Counted from the stretch's first letter, positions 9,850 through 20,268 are shown. The stretch: DNA of 64,000 nucleotides from Maniola hyperantus (GCF_902806685.2 NC_048553.1:11079440-11143439); one strand, 5' to 3'. The notes: generated by a model not told the origin, from the sequence alone. Program-made: numbers and translations.

Positions 9850-10464
9850 GCCACACGCGAACCCAGTTCCAGTTTACATTTTAACATGTGAAAACAGTTT
9901 CAGTTTAAATAATGTTGAAAACGTTCGCTGCAATGTTATGATGGTGAAATCTGAATTGTTGGGACTAAGGATTAACACGCTTGGAACAAGACATGGCGTT
10001 TACGCCTACGGGCAAACTTGCGCGTCAAAAAGGCGGGATGCGGGACGCGATTCAGGTGCGTCCTCGAAGCAAATCTTTACGTGTACAACTACGCGACTAC
10101 AATGCGAAACGTGAAACTCATTTGTTAATGCATTGTTGCTGATCACTAGATCACTAAATGCGATCGAAGCGCCTTGTAGTCGCGTAGGTGCGGTGCTTGG
10201 AGTCATTAAATGGTTTGGGAGGCAAACGCCGCGCCGCACAGCTGACGTTCCCGCTTCGTAGTCGCTTTGGTTGCGTAGGTTTGGATGATGATTTAAGCCC
10301 AATCGTACGATGCTAGAGTTATTGCATTGCATATTATGTAGAAAAATTGTCATTCAACTCTCTCCGACAAATATCGTAACTATTGAAATGTCATTAAAGC
10401 GGTTGAAAAGAGAGGTTCAACTCAGTGTGAAATTAATCAAATAAACTATACATACCGTTTCGTA
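9850..10464. other. unassigned GC-richer sequence with internal inverted repeat
   Basis: 10000-10330 is GC-richer than its surroundings. A 14-bp perfect inverted repeat (CTACGCGACTACAA at about 10089 and TTGTAGTCGCGTAG at about 10174) could mark an old fold-back element. No frame recognised. Confidence 0.35.
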
Positions 10465-10670
10465 TAGGTGACTGATTAAGAGTTAAGACATTCTGCACTT
10501 AATAGTATTCGATTCCCTTTCATGATTCGTCAAAATACGGTATGATTTATTATTATTTAGTGTGGCTATTTTTGCACTGTTTTATTTTTATTTGAAAAAC
10601 TGATATTTCAAAAAACACGAATCGAATACAAATGGGTCCACAAATGCCCTAATTCTTAATCAGTCAACTA
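10465..10670. mobile_element. M14 fold-back MITE
   Basis: TATAGGTGACTGATTAAG-AGTTA at the left is matched inverted by TAATTCTTAATCAGTCAAC-TATA at the right, and the inner GTATTCGATTC/GAATCGAATAC pair also inverts, so most of the element folds back. TATA at both edges is compatible with a TA target. Confidence 0.65.
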
Positions 10671-11117
10671 TACTATTAACATAAATTGACACACTCTCTG
10701 TTTGTCACCTTCGAACTATGTTTTGGGCCAAGTGGTCTAGTAAATAGCCATTAGGAGACATTACAATTACTTTCTCCCCACGAGGCCAACGTTGCTTTTT
10801 GATTGAAACACTTTTGTAATAAAAACATGGTTATTGTCTGTTTCCGTGGAAGATATTTTATTCATTCAGCTTTCAGCATCGCTCGGTCTCGTGCTCGGGG
10901 CTTTGCTCACTTAATAACTGATATTTAGATCTGGTTTTACGCTCTTCTAAGAGCCATTAACTTTATAGACTATGAAAAATAAAGTAGTTTGTTAATTGTC
11001 TGGGAATTGGCTTTTAAAATAATTATAAGTAGGTATTTGAAATTATCGTAATTTCCTAAACTTGCACTGTACAAATTATATGCCAGCTTGACCAATAATG
11101 CATATTATTATATTATA
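10671..11117. other. unassigned sequence
   Basis: Nothing recognised. Confidence 0.4.
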
Positions 11118-11358
11118 CTAGCTTATGCTCGCGACTTCATCCGCGTGGACTACACAAATGTCAACTCCCTATTTCACCCCTTTAGAGGTTGAATTTTCAA
11201 AAATCCCCTCTTAGCGGATGCCTACGTCCGCGTCATAATAGCTATCTGCATGCCAAATTTCAGCGCGATCCGTCATGTAGTTTGAGCTGTGCGTTGCTAG
11301 ATAAGTCAGTTAGTCAGTCAGTCAGTCAGTCAGTTAGTCAGTCAGTCAGTCGGTTAGA
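11118..11358 (-). mobile_element. REP-6 copy with long CAGT tract
   Basis: CTAG at 11118, GCTCGCGACTTCATCCGCG, CCCTTTAGAGGTTGAATTTT, CTGCATGCCAAATTTCAGC. A duplicated CTACGTCCGCGTCAT sits in place of the usual CTACGTCAT. Confidence 0.85.
11306..11356. repeat. (CAGT)n microsatellite
   Basis: About 12 CAGT units with two TAGT interruptions, at the distal end of REP-6. Confidence 0.9.
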
Positions 11359-11897
11359 TTAACTTATGCTTGCGAGAGATGCCCATGACAGCTCGAACTT
11401 CATTTCACCACAGTCCCGTCGTGACCACGACCCGTGCAATTAGATTGAAATATCGACAAATAAAATGTTGTTATTCTAAGAAAAAGAAAAACATCAAATT
11501 AATCGTGGTATGTACCCGTTATCTACATTAAAAAATGTACCTAACTTAACAAATCATAATACTTTTAAATGAGCTATAAATATTCGGTTTCATGCGTGAT
11601 AACATCTTTTTTACGAATAATCCAACAATGTGATTGATGTGATTTATCATATTTTTTCCATCGACATGTTTATTAATGATTCAGAGTAAGTCTTCTCTGC
11701 TCAAATAAAATTTATCACTTTTAAAATATGTCTGTCTAAATATAAAGATGCTTTCAGATTTTTGATTTAAAACGCACGGATTTTGTACAGCCAAAGTTAG
11801 CCATAATAATTTATTTTCGGAAGACGTTATGACGAATTGCTACGAGTAAATTAAGTAGAGCAGTTACTTTATGGTTCTTAATCTACTCAAATCCATA
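11359..11897. other. unassigned sequence
   Basis: 540 AT-rich bases with no recognised repeat. Confidence 0.4.
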
Positions 11898-12098
11898 TCC
11901 ATACTTACATACTTAATAGTCTGTCTGTCTGCTAGCTTTTCACGGCTCATCCGTTTAACCGATTTTGATGAAAAAATGGTTACAGAGTTAGCTTACAACC
12001 CGAGGACGGACACAGGCGTTTTATCCCGTAAAATCAAAGATTTCCTACGGAATTAAAAAAAAAACCTAAATCCACCTAAACTCGCCGGCATCATCTAG
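11898..12098 (+). mobile_element. HEL-1 copy, shortened 5' part
   Basis: TCCATACTTACATACTTAAT then CTGTCTGTCTGCTAGC, ACGGCTCATCCGTTTAACCG and CTCGCCGGCATCATCTAG. The GC-rich end has decayed (ACCTAAACTCGCCGG for the usual ACGCGGACGAAGTCGCGGG). Confidence 0.8.
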
Positions 12099-12742
12099 TA
12101 CCTATTTAATATTAAATGGCCGATTACATTGATACTTACTTACCTTAAAAATTTTACTACTATTGTTACATTGTATATTTTAGTAAAATAAAGGATTTTT
12201 TATTTTATAATAGAAGACTTATAGTAAAGGTGTATCAGGTGTCATAAAGGTGTCAAATTAATAACGAAATAAAATATTTAGGTTGGTAAGCTCTGCTCTA
12301 GGTCTGAAAGCTCATTTACTGTCACATAAAACTCAAATTTAGTATTGGAAAGACTTTATTCTTGAAGAATACAAGATCTAATAATGCATCTGAACCGCAC
12401 GGTACAGTATTCAGTCTGAAGACACTTTTACAAACAACAATTAGGGTGTGAAGGATAAAAAGTGACAGTGAGAAAGTGAAGGGCCTCGGAAAAAGTTCCA
12501 TTAATGCGGAATTACAAATGAGGGCAGAATGCCGTGGCTTCGGTTATCTCCCCGAGAACAGACACCATTGTTGCCAGGGCTTTTTTTTTTTGCGTTGCGT
12601 GCGTTATTCATCGCAAACTCTATGTTTATTACCGTTTTAAGTATTCCGTACGTACTCAAAAGTAAAGTATACCTAAGGAAGTTTTTTGGTAGTGAAAACA
12701 CAGTCAGTGCACTTGGTGCATGACTTCCAATCATTGTCCGAT
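12099..12742. other. unassigned sequence
   Basis: 640 bases; two overlapping open frames on opposite strands (12501-12734) have no protein-like features. Confidence 0.35.
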
Positions 12743-12831
12743 TTTAGGGTTTCGTACCTCAAAAGGAATTAAAGAACCCTTACCCTATCTGTCTGTCTTT
12801 CTGTCCGTCTGTCTGTCTGGCAACCAATAGG
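12743..12831 (+). mobile_element. REP-4 5'-end fragment
   Basis: TTTTAGGGTTTCGTACCTCA, AAAGAACCCTTACC, a CTGTCTGT tract, then lost. Confidence 0.75.
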
Positions 12832-13218
12832 CTGATATACTTTTGATAAAACAGTTCAATACCCTCAAACTAAATTATGTTTAGTTGAAAAAGGAATTAG
12901 TATAGGTACCTAATATAAAAATACACAGTAGGTACCTACCTAACTGTTTTAATAACAAGATCCCTTTATTTAAGTACAAGGTATCTCTCTACATTAAAAT
13001 AACAGAACCTGGGTTCTATTTGAACAGAGTTGTACAAATATTATGAAAAACAACTTACAAAATAAAGTAGGTGTATTGAAAACAAGGTTACAAAATAAAC
13101 ATTATACTAGAAACTATTTTTTTTATGTAAAGTAGGTATATTTTTTGTTTTGTGACAAAGAGTAACTCTGTTGTGATTCAATTTTATGTTTAACAGCTGT
13201 ACTCAGAGTCGAATAATC
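12832..13218. other. unassigned AT-rich sequence
   Basis: GTAGGTACCTACCTAACTG (12929) is partly palindromic; otherwise nothing. Confidence 0.35.
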
Positions 13219-13309
13219 GTTACTTAAGTTTAATTAAAACGAGACAGAGCTATCTATATCTCTCACATAAATCTGTCTTGTTTTAACTCAATCTTAATTC
13301 TTGAGTAAC
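13219..13309. mobile_element. M15 fold-back element
   Basis: GTTACTTAAGTTTAATTAAA-ACGAGACAGA pairs inverted with CTGTCTTGTTTTAACTCAAT-CTTAATTCTTGAGTAAC around a short TATCTATATCTC loop. Only one copy is seen in the window. Confidence 0.55.
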
Positions 13310-13369
13310 GCATTAAGCGATTAATTTTTATATATAGAGATTTAGAAGATTATCTCTAGATATATATAA

Positions 13370-13542
13370 AAATGAATCGCTGAATGTGTTGCTGATCGCA
13401 AATCTCGAGAACCGCTGAACCGATTTCGCTAATTCTTTTTTTATAATATTCCTTGAAGTACGAGGATGGTTCTTGCAGAGAGAAAAATCTAAAAAAATTT
13501 GAATCGACTGTTAGGCGGAACGAAGTTCGTCGGGGCAGCTAG
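13370..13542 (+). mobile_element. HEL/REP-6-related repeat
   Basis: AATCGCTGAATGTGTTGCTG, ACCGCTGAACCGATTTCGCT, then GGCGGAACGAAGTTCGTCGG and CAGCTAG. Same general plan as REP-6 with a CTAG end, but a different family. Confidence 0.65.
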
Positions 13543-13989
13543 TAATAAAATAAAAGTTACAATAATTTTAAATTGATATAGAGAACTAGAGTAGTTACAC
13601 TAGATATAACATTCCCCTCAACGTAGCATATTCAATAAAGTTTAGAGACGTTTGTATAGTGGTGGAATGCGTAACACCAAATATTTCGACGCCGAACTCA
13701 GCCCTAATCTGATGTGTTACATAATTATTATGTAAATTGCTTACATTCTCTGTTTGTGAACACTTTCTGTTACCTTTGTGGCACGTTATGAAAGCGACCT
13801 GTGTATTTATTAATCACTAATGATGCCTCCATTTCATATAGTTCATCCGGCTGGATTTGTTTAGTCCAAGTTGACGATATCGCGAGCATTAAGCTGTTCT
13901 GTTTAAGGCCACCGAACACATCATTACGATATAGAGGTGAAAATGTAAAGGAAAATGCCGAATCGGCCGTCAATACGAGTTTTGCAACG
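13543..13989. other. unassigned sequence
   Basis: Nothing recognised; complementary open frames at 13770-14057 are short. 13930-13989 may extend the host repeat of M6. Confidence 0.35.
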
Positions 13990-14500
13990 TCGGCAGGCAT
14001 CGTGTGGCGGTGTAATTCAGTTAACGTGTAATTAGGTCCAGTGTCTCTACTCCACATGGCCCGTGCTTAGCGTCGCCAGGCGTCCGGATAAAGCCGGACA
14101 TAGTCAGGCTTTTTGGTTGCGTGTGCGGCCAAATTAGGCGGTGTCCGGCCTGTCCGGCTTTTGTTAGGCTTTTTAAAAAAATTGACCACTCTTTACATTT
14201 TTTAACAACAGTAAGTAAAGAATGATAATTAAAATAGGACTGGTTCATTGAATTTTATTGTTCTTTCATTAGAATTTAAGACGATTTTATGGTAAAGGAT
14301 CAAAAAGCCCTCTTTTTCTTTGTTGTGAAAAAAAATCGTGTTGTTTGGGTAGGTACTAAAAATTAAGGTTGTCCGGCCTCTTTCCAAAAATCCCAAATGT
14401 CCGGCTTTGCTGGCTGGTCTGTCCTGCTTTTCGGTTTTAGGACCTGGCAAATCTACCTGTGCTTAAATACCTCGTTGCACGGAAACGCCGCATTTTCTCT
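13990..14500. repeat. host repeat interrupted by M6
   Basis: 13990-14069 and 14466-14500 together match the opposite strand of 18461-18600: GTGTAATTCAGTTAACGTGT (14010) and TCCACATGGC flank one side, CTCGTTGCACGGAAACGCCG the other. The 18.5-kb paralogue has no insert. Confidence 0.65.
14070..14458. mobile_element. M6, probable hAT-type MITE
   Basis: 389 bases flanked by GTGCTTA (14063-14069 and 14459-14465; extending to 8 with G/A mismatch). The ends carry inverted, imperfect CGCCAGGCGTCCGG/CCTGGCAA-type sequence and repeated GTCCGGC(C/T) motifs. An 8-bp-size duplication suggests hAT; the termini are too decayed to be sure. Confidence 0.65.
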
Positions 14501-15048
14501 ACACGTACCATAATATGAGCTGTCTAAGGTCTTATGGGAAGTAGATGATAATCTTAAGCTAGATCTTTTACATTGTGGGAACTTTTAGCTTTCCATACCT
14601 GTTTAAGTATAGTCATAGTTACATAATACTTACCTTGTATAATCCATACTATCATGTGTCTGTTATAATAATAATATTTATTGGAATGGTTTCAAAGTCT
14701 ATAACAGATATGCATAGGTAGAAACATTTTTTGTGTTTTATAAAGAAGAAAGATAATGCTTTCAAAATGTTGTTTGGCAGTTCTTACACAATGTAACAAC
14801 CATTATTTTCAGTTCTTTCATAACGAAAATGCGTGCATTACTGTGTGGTAGGTACGTACATTATCTTCCACATAGTAAATTATTATCGCTAGCAGTACGC
14901 GAGTTTATTGAGTGTGTACCTCGAGAGTACGAGCGCTTCAAGCGATAATATGAAGCAAGAATTGCCTTTATAAAGGAGTTACGCTATCTTTTGTCCAAGT
15001 CGTTTAAGAGGGCTCAGGACGGTGCTTTCTTCATACAAACGTAGGAGG
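14501..15048. other. unassigned sequence
   Basis: Nothing recognised. Confidence 0.4.
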
Positions 15049-15184
15049 GTAAGTAGCCTATGTCCTTCCCCGGAAAGCAAGCTATATCGCTGTAACAAAT
15101 TTGGTCAAAATCGGTTGAACGGATGGGCCGTGAAAGGCTAGCAGACAGACAGACACACTTTCACATTTATAATATTAGTATGGA
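15049..15184 (-). mobile_element. HEL-1, CTAG end missing
   Basis: AAGTAGCCTATGTCCTTCCC through TTCACATTTATAATATTAGT and ATGGA. Its end at 15184 touches the CTAG of the next copy. Confidence 0.85.
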
Positions 15185-15399
15185 CTAGATGATGCCCGCG
15201 ACTGCGTCCGCGTGGATTTAGGATTTGGAAATCCCGTGGGAACTCTTTGATTTTCCGGAATAAAAAGTAGCCTATGTCCTTCCCCGGGATGCAAGCTATC
15301 GCTGTACCAAATTTCGTCAATATCGGGTTGAACGGATAGGCCGTGAAAGGCGAGCAGACAGACAGACAGACACACTTTCGCATTTATAATATTAGTATG
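15185..15399 (-). mobile_element. HEL-1, head-to-tail with previous copy
   Basis: CTAGATGATGCCCGCGACTG starts exactly after ATATTAGTATGGA of its neighbour. Complete to ATATTAGTATG. The two open frames here are CTGT/ACAG-tract translations. Confidence 0.85.
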
Positions 15400-15884
15400 T
15401 ACAATGTAAATAATGTACATTTATAAATGTTACAAAACTAAGTATTATATCGATTTATCTCGTCATTATCTAGGTTTATTGATATAGGTATAAAACATTG
15501 AAAAAATATTGATTTTAAAATTACGAGCCTCAAAAGATTCCCATTTTAACACTACGACAACTTTGGGCGTAAATAAATAAGATTAGGGGTATGAAAATTC
15601 TAAAAGAATTTACATTAGACATAGTTAATTTATTTATGAGTTTAAATAACTATACTTTGCAAACATAAACTCAGTAGTTTTGTCTCAAAAATACTTTACC
15701 TGAACCCTTTTGGTGCGCTTGCTTTCGGTGAAAATCATCGTACCTCTCACCTTTCTCATACAATGTCAAGTAAAAAGCAAACAATTTTGGTCGAGCGTAC
15801 TGCGTCACCTTAAGAAACGATCAATCTAGAATGAGGTGGTGAAAAAATTTCCACGTCATGCATATGCGTGTATGTATTAGGTAA
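15400..15884. other. unassigned sequence
   Basis: 485 bases, nothing recognised. Confidence 0.4.
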
Positions 15885-16059
15885 GCCTCGATAGCTCAAT
15901 GGTTAAAGGAGCGGACTGAAATCCGGAAGGTCGTCGGTTCAAACCCCACCCCTTGCACTATTGTCGTACCCACTCCTAGCACAAGCTTTACGCTTAGTTG
16001 GAGGGGAAAGGGGAATATTAGTCAGCACAATAAACTTGGCTAATAATTAAAAAAAAAAC
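15885..16059 (+). mobile_element. SINE-B
   Basis: tRNA-like head GCCTCGATAGCTCAATGG (A-box region) and GGTTCAAACCCC (B box), then CACTATTGTCGTACCCACTC, GCTTAGTTGGAGGGGAAAGG and an A-rich tail. Copies also at 28845, 37024 and 48635. Confidence 0.9.
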
Positions 16060-16237
16060 AGGGTACGTTTTCATTGAAGTCGAGATCTTCAGGTGTACAC
16101 GTAACCTTACACACACACTGAAAGAAAACTTTTTGCCCACTATCCCTTGGAGCTGTAAAAAATCAAATTTCTAAGTCATCCCAATCAAAAGATGCATGTT
16201 TTGACACTCGCGTAGGTATCAAAACCAAAGGTTCAAC

Positions 16238-16358
16238 CAGTCGAGATGCAATCGGGGTATGAGGCGGGGGATGCCCTGCAGACACATACGTCACGTAGGC
16301 GCTTTGCGGGTGTACGGGGCATCCCTGCCCCGATTGCCGTCTCGACCTGACGCGTACT
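16238..16358. mobile_element. M8 GC-rich fold-back MITE
   Basis: CAGTCGAGATGCAATCGGGG on the left and CCCCGATTGCCGTCTCGACC on the right are inverted; the core is GATGCCCTGCAGACACATAC-type GC-rich sequence. Related copies at 47688 and 32441. Confidence 0.8.
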
Positions 16359-16688
16359 ATAATAGGTAGGTACTTCCCGTTTGACAACTTCCAGATATTT
16401 TTTTTCTTTTTTATAATTAATAGCCTATGCATAGGTACAAGAGATTGGGTAACGATATCATTTTCGTCTTGCACAACGGGAAAAGTTTAATAAACTTTTG
16501 TGTAACAAAATATAGATCTATCCATGTAGAGCTTGAATTTTAGATAGAACTTCGAACGTAACTTTTTGAATCAACAAAATCTAAATTTTCAGAATTCATG
16601 TAGTTTATGTAACGGATCTATTTGTATGGCAAACCAAACTACTGACTGACTCTCGTGCACAGTCAAGTTTTTACATACATCTATACAA
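16359..16688. other. unassigned sequence
   Basis: Nothing recognised. Confidence 0.4.
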
Positions 16689-16850
16689 ATAAAAGGAAAA
16701 GACTGACTGACTGATCTATCAACGCACAGCTCAAATTACCGGGCGGATCAGGTTGAAATTTGCCATGCAGATAGCTATTATAATGTAGACATGCGCTAAG
16801 AAAGGGTTTTTGAAAATTCAACCCCTAAGGAAATTTCGTAGGTAAACCAC
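16689..16850 (+). mobile_element. REP-6 copy, CTAG end missing
   Basis: AAAAGGAAAAGACTGACTGA, ATCAACGCACAGCTCAAATT, CATGCAGATAGCTATTATAA, CCCCTAAGG. Confidence 0.8.
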
Positions 16851-17035
16851 AGACATAGAAAGATATTAGTTTCTAGAACGTATCTACTTTCATTGAGTTG
16901 GATTGGTCAGTATTCAAATGAGGATCAAACTAAGTTGTATGGAGCGAGTAACGGGAAGACCAGCGCCGTTAAAACATGTATGAAGTGATTATTTTAGTAG
17001 ACTTTACTTATTTGCTACCACTTTGCTACACATCT

Positions 17036-17472
17036 TAGGGTTGCCAACTTTTATTAGAAGAAATACATATCCGATTTCAAAGAAGGTAAATTAAGAGTAC
17101 GGACTTCCAAAAAAGAGTATCATTTATTTTATATTTTTAAAAAGGTACACAATAAAAAATTCGTGTTAACTTAACCTCAAAACACTTCTCAAAACAAATT
17201 GTGACATGACATTGACATAATGACATTAGTGGCTGCGTTCCGAAACGTCCAAGTTGGGGATACCAACATATTAACAGTAAAAAGTCAACTTTTTTGTTAT
17301 GATAACGTGTTTGCATAATATTAAAAAAAAAAAAATAAAAAAAAAAAAAAAAGAGTAAAGAAGAGTAGGTATTATTGCATACCTACTAATTATACATAGC
17401 ATACAGATTATAGAGTACGCCTGCATGATATAGAGTACAATACTCTATTTTAGAGTACGGTTGGCAACCCTA
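17036..17472. mobile_element. M5, hAT-like MITE
   Basis: 437 bases with terminal TAGGGTTGCCAAC and GTTGGCAACCCTA, a terminus shape common in hAT elements. AGAGTACGGACTTCC, AAGAGTATC and TAGAGTACGG motifs repeat inside. No 8-bp duplication is preserved (ACACATCT against CATCCACC). Contains a 37-base A-rich tract at 17318-17354. Confidence 0.6.
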
Positions 17473-17992
17473 CATCCACCACAAATCATCTCACATAATA
17501 TCTGGGAGAATTTCAGCCTAAAATGTCCAGGCAATAAAAAGGGGCGTCGAAATAAGAAAACTGTTAACAAGTTATTTACAGCTAAAAATCGCCAACATTA
17601 TCTGCGCTGCTTAAATCATCGCAGCCGTTATCTGCGCCGTAAATAACCCGACCGAGTGTTATCTGCGGACGCAATCGGCGATGTTTCACGTTATTCCACC
17701 AGTTAAATACACTGCCCTTAAAAAATCCGCAAAAAAGCGAACTTATTTGTTCATTCAATGACAATAGGTACTATGTTACCGCTGGACTGCGATCTCACCT
17801 GATTATTAAGGCGGATCCGCCGCGTATACCGCAGCTTCGCAAGCATCTCATCACCTAGATGACAGACAGACTGCAAGGAATCAGCGAAGAAATTGTGACA
17901 CGACAGACTAAGGAATCTGCATATGTGCGCGCGTGAAAGAGTGTTATAATGATTTAGCCATAGATTAATTATTGGTTTCGCTACGCTCTACG
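17473..17992. other. unassigned sequence, GATA-motif cluster
   Basis: No repeat recognised except a scrap like SINE-C at 17783-17812 and a GGCGGATCCGCC palindrome just after it. Holds the TTATCTGCG cluster listed separately. Confidence 0.4.
17598..17667. promoter_or_regulatory. three evenly spaced TTATCTGCG motifs
   Basis: TTATCTGCG occurs at 17598, 17628 and 17659, about 30-31 bases apart (near three helical turns). TTATCT is the reverse complement of the GATA-factor core AGATAA. Regulatory role is inference. Confidence 0.3.
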
Positions 17993-18172
17993 TTTTTTTA
18001 TTTTTTTTTATTCAGATACAAGTTAGCCCTTGACTGCAATCTCACCTGATGGTAAGTGACGATGCTGTCTAAGGTGGGAGCGGGCTAACCTGGAAGGAGT
18101 ATGGCAGTTTTTTTATTTTATTAAACCCATACACCTTTGGTTTCTACACGGCATCGTACCGGACCGCTAACG
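17993..18172 (-). mobile_element. SINE-C 3' half
   Basis: ATTCAGATACAAGTTAGCCC, TTGACTGCAATCTCACCTGA, GCGGGCTAACCTGGAAGGAG, TTTCTACACGGCATCGTACC. The tRNA-like head is missing. Confidence 0.85.
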
Positions 18173-18460
18173 ATTTATCAGTTGGCCGACAGTTCGCTGA
18201 CCGCATCATCTAGTGGTACATTTAAGGTCATTTTCTCTGCCAAAGTTAAGAAAACTAAATATGAGTTAGATTTTAACAGCTGTTTTTCACAGCAAACCTA
18301 GTTCTCGTTTCAAAAGCATTTTTTCATTTTTAATCATAGAAGAATAGTACCGTTAAAACGAAGAAAATGCAACCCCCGAGAAAAATTAAATTATGAGCTT
18401 TGTGTACTTTTAAAACGATGCCCGTCATTAATCCACTTGAGTTACAAAGACTAGTAAAAT
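18173..18460. other. unassigned sequence
   Basis: Nothing recognised. Confidence 0.4.
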
Positions 18461-18600
18461 TGAACAGACAGAGCAAATGGCGCGCTCTCGTGCAAACAAG
18501 CAGTTATCGTACGAGCCGACCATGTGGAGCAAAGAATACCTAACCTAATTACACGTTAACTGAATTACACCACTACACGATATTTACAAACGAATCAAAG
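18461..18600. repeat. uninterrupted paralogue of the M6 host repeat
   Basis: Inverted relative to 13990-14500. CTAATTACACGTTAACTGAA is identical; CGTACGAGCCGACCATGTGGAG corresponds to the region where M6 sits in the other copy, with no insert. Confidence 0.6.
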
Positions 18601-18782
18601 AGCATTTGCTTGATACTCGTATACAATTCTTTTGTTGACTACATTGTTTGGGTATAATATTATAGTTTTGAAAGACTTATTTAACTATTCTCTATAGACT
18701 GTTAAAGCTTACTGGATAGACTTTTATCACTCAAGTTGAGTTATAAAAAGCTACAAAAATATTTTCACTAAAAAACGGATGT

Positions 18783-18949
18783 ATAAGCTTAGTGTAAGAT
18801 TTAACATCTCACAGTCACGTTTATAGATTTCGAGCGTCGGAAAACTTTAGCGTCAAAATGAAATTGACCTTAACAGCATTTCTTTAACGTTCAAGTTCCT
18901 CTATACAGTACAGCAAATAAGTAAGTGGCAATGAATTTTAGACTTTAAA
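18783..18949 (+). mobile_element. M1, left part of a split copy
   Basis: GCTTAGTGTAAGATTTAACA-TCTCACA, AAATGAAATTGACCTTAACA, then GTGGCAATGAATTTTAGAC. Continues at 19588 after the inserts. Confidence 0.65.
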
Positions 18950-19178
18950 CTAGCTTATGCTCGCGACTTCGTCCGCGCGGACTACACAAACTTAAAGCCC
19001 CTGTTTTACCCTTTTAGGGATTGAATTTAAAAAAATTCTTTCTTAGTTGATGTCTACGTCATAATAGCTATCTGCATGCCAAACTTTAACCCGATCCATC
19101 CAGTAGTTTAAGTTGTGTGTTGACAGATAAGTCAGTCAGTCAGTGAGTCAGTCAGCTTTTCCTTTTATTATATGTAGA
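18950..19178 (-). mobile_element. REP-6, first of a tandem pair inside M1
   Basis: CTAG at 18950, GCTCGCGACTTCGTCCGCGC, CAGTCAGTCAGTGAGTCAGT and CTTTTCCTTTTATTATATGT. Confidence 0.85.
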
Positions 19179-19404
19179 CTAGCTTATGCCCACGACTTCG
19201 TCCACGTGGACTACACAAATTTCAAACCCCTATTTTACCCCTTTAGAGGTTGAAATTAGATAAATGTTTTCTTAGCAGGTGCCTACGTTATAATAGCTAT
19301 CTGCATGCCATATTTCAGCCCGATCCGTCCAGCAGTTTGAGCTGTGCGTTGATAGATAAGTCAGTCAATCAGTCAGTCAGCTTTTCCTTTTATTATATGT
19401 AGAT
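19179..19404 (-). mobile_element. REP-6, second of the pair
   Basis: CTAG at 19179 directly follows the end of the first copy. Ends CTTTTCCTTTTATTATATGT-AGA, part of which was duplicated by the next insertion. Confidence 0.85.
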
Positions 19405-19410
19405 GAAACA
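19395..19410 (+). repeat. 16-bp target duplication, left
   Basis: ATATGTAGATGAAACA, identical to 19572-19587; it brackets the LINE fragment. Confidence 0.9.
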
Positions 19411-19571
19411 GGAGAGGACGACCAAAGAAAAGGTGGATGGATTGCGTGAAAGAGGATATGCGTGAGAAAGGAGTGGATAGTAGGTACGTTGACGAATGAT
19501 AGAAGTGAGTGGAAGAAGAAGACATGTTATGCCGACCCCACGTAGCGTGGGATAAGATGAGGAAGAAGAAG
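19411..19571 (+). pseudogene. RTE-like LINE 3' end with perfect 16-bp duplications
   Basis: Frame reads RGRPKKRWMDCVKEDMREKG, then after a frameshift LTNDRSEWKKKTCYADPT and a stop: the extreme C-terminus of an RTE-type reverse transcriptase (recall). Ends in GAGGAAGAAGAAG. 5'-truncated to 161 bases. Confidence 0.85.
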
Positions 19572-19587
19572 ATATGTAGATGAAACA
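19572..19587 (+). repeat. 16-bp target duplication, right
   Basis: ATATGTAGATGAAACA, see 19395. Confidence 0.9.
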
Positions 19588-19672
19588 AGTGTAGACGCAT
19601 TTTCCTGTGATGATAACGTGTTCGACGCTCGAATTCTATCACCGTTAGCGAGAAGTGAAATCTCGCACTAAC
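19588..19672 (+). mobile_element. M1, right part of the split copy
   Basis: TTCCTGTGATGATAACGTGT-TCGACGCTCGAATTCTATCA and GTGAAATCTCGCACTAACC correspond to the M1 right arm; with 18783-18949 it rebuilds an M1-like order. Confidence 0.65.
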
Positions 19673-19967
19673 CATACAGATATAAAAATTCCATTGCACG
19701 TGTATTCCAGTAATTCAGATTCCGCACCAGAGCACTCCAGTGTGCATGCGTATAAACGTTCCAACTTCCATCCAACATGAAACGTTTCAGCACACGTTTC
19801 ATATGAGTCCGGGAATTTAGCATAAGTACTTGAAGCCTTTCACGCCATTAGCGCGAATAGGGACACACTTTTATTATTATGAGTATGTTTCGGACTAAAA
19901 ATAAACTATGAGTGTATGTTTATAGCAGTAATCTGTATATATAAAATTCAAAGTCTGTATATTAAAA
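19673..19967. other. unassigned sequence
   Basis: CACGCCATTAGCGCGAA (19849) also occurs, inverted, near 9520 beside another M1 copy; the two M1 copies may share a host repeat. Otherwise nothing. Confidence 0.3.
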
Positions 19968-20206
19968 CTAGATGATGCCCGCGACTTCGTCCGCGTGGAT
20001 TTAGGTTTTTAAAAATCTCGTGGGAATTCTTTGATTTTCCGGGATAAAAAGTAGCTTATGTGCCCCGGGATGCAAGTTATATCTGTACAAAATTTTGTCC
20101 AAATCGATTGACCGGATGGGCCGTGAAAGGCTAGCAGACAGACAGACAGACAGACAGACAGAGAGACAGACAGACACACTTTCGCATTTATAATATTAGT
20201 ATGGAT
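19968..20206 (-). mobile_element. HEL-1 copy
   Basis: CTAGATGATGCCCGCGACTT through (ACAG)n at 20139-20176 and CGCATTTATAATATTAGTAT-GGA. Confidence 0.9.
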
Positions 20207-20221
20207 TGTTTTCATGTAATG

Positions 20222-20268
20222 GACTTTTGTTCTTTTTTGAGAAAATAATGTCTTTAAACCTAACCTAA
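20222..20268 (+). mobile_element. LINE 3' tail scrap
   Basis: TTGTTCTTTTTTGAGAAAAT-AATGTCTTTAAACC resembles 42955-43002. Assigned to a LINE 3' end from recall, weakly. Confidence 0.4.

Noticed and set aside
15885..15960. tRNA-like heads of SINE-A, -B and -C as tRNA genes
   Set aside because: A- and B-box-like strings are present, but no paired acceptor stem closes them and each is followed by a conserved SINE body in many copies.
17783..17823. SINE-C scrap and GGCGGATCCGCC palindrome
   Set aside because: About 25 bases of similarity are too few to call a copy; the palindrome is short.
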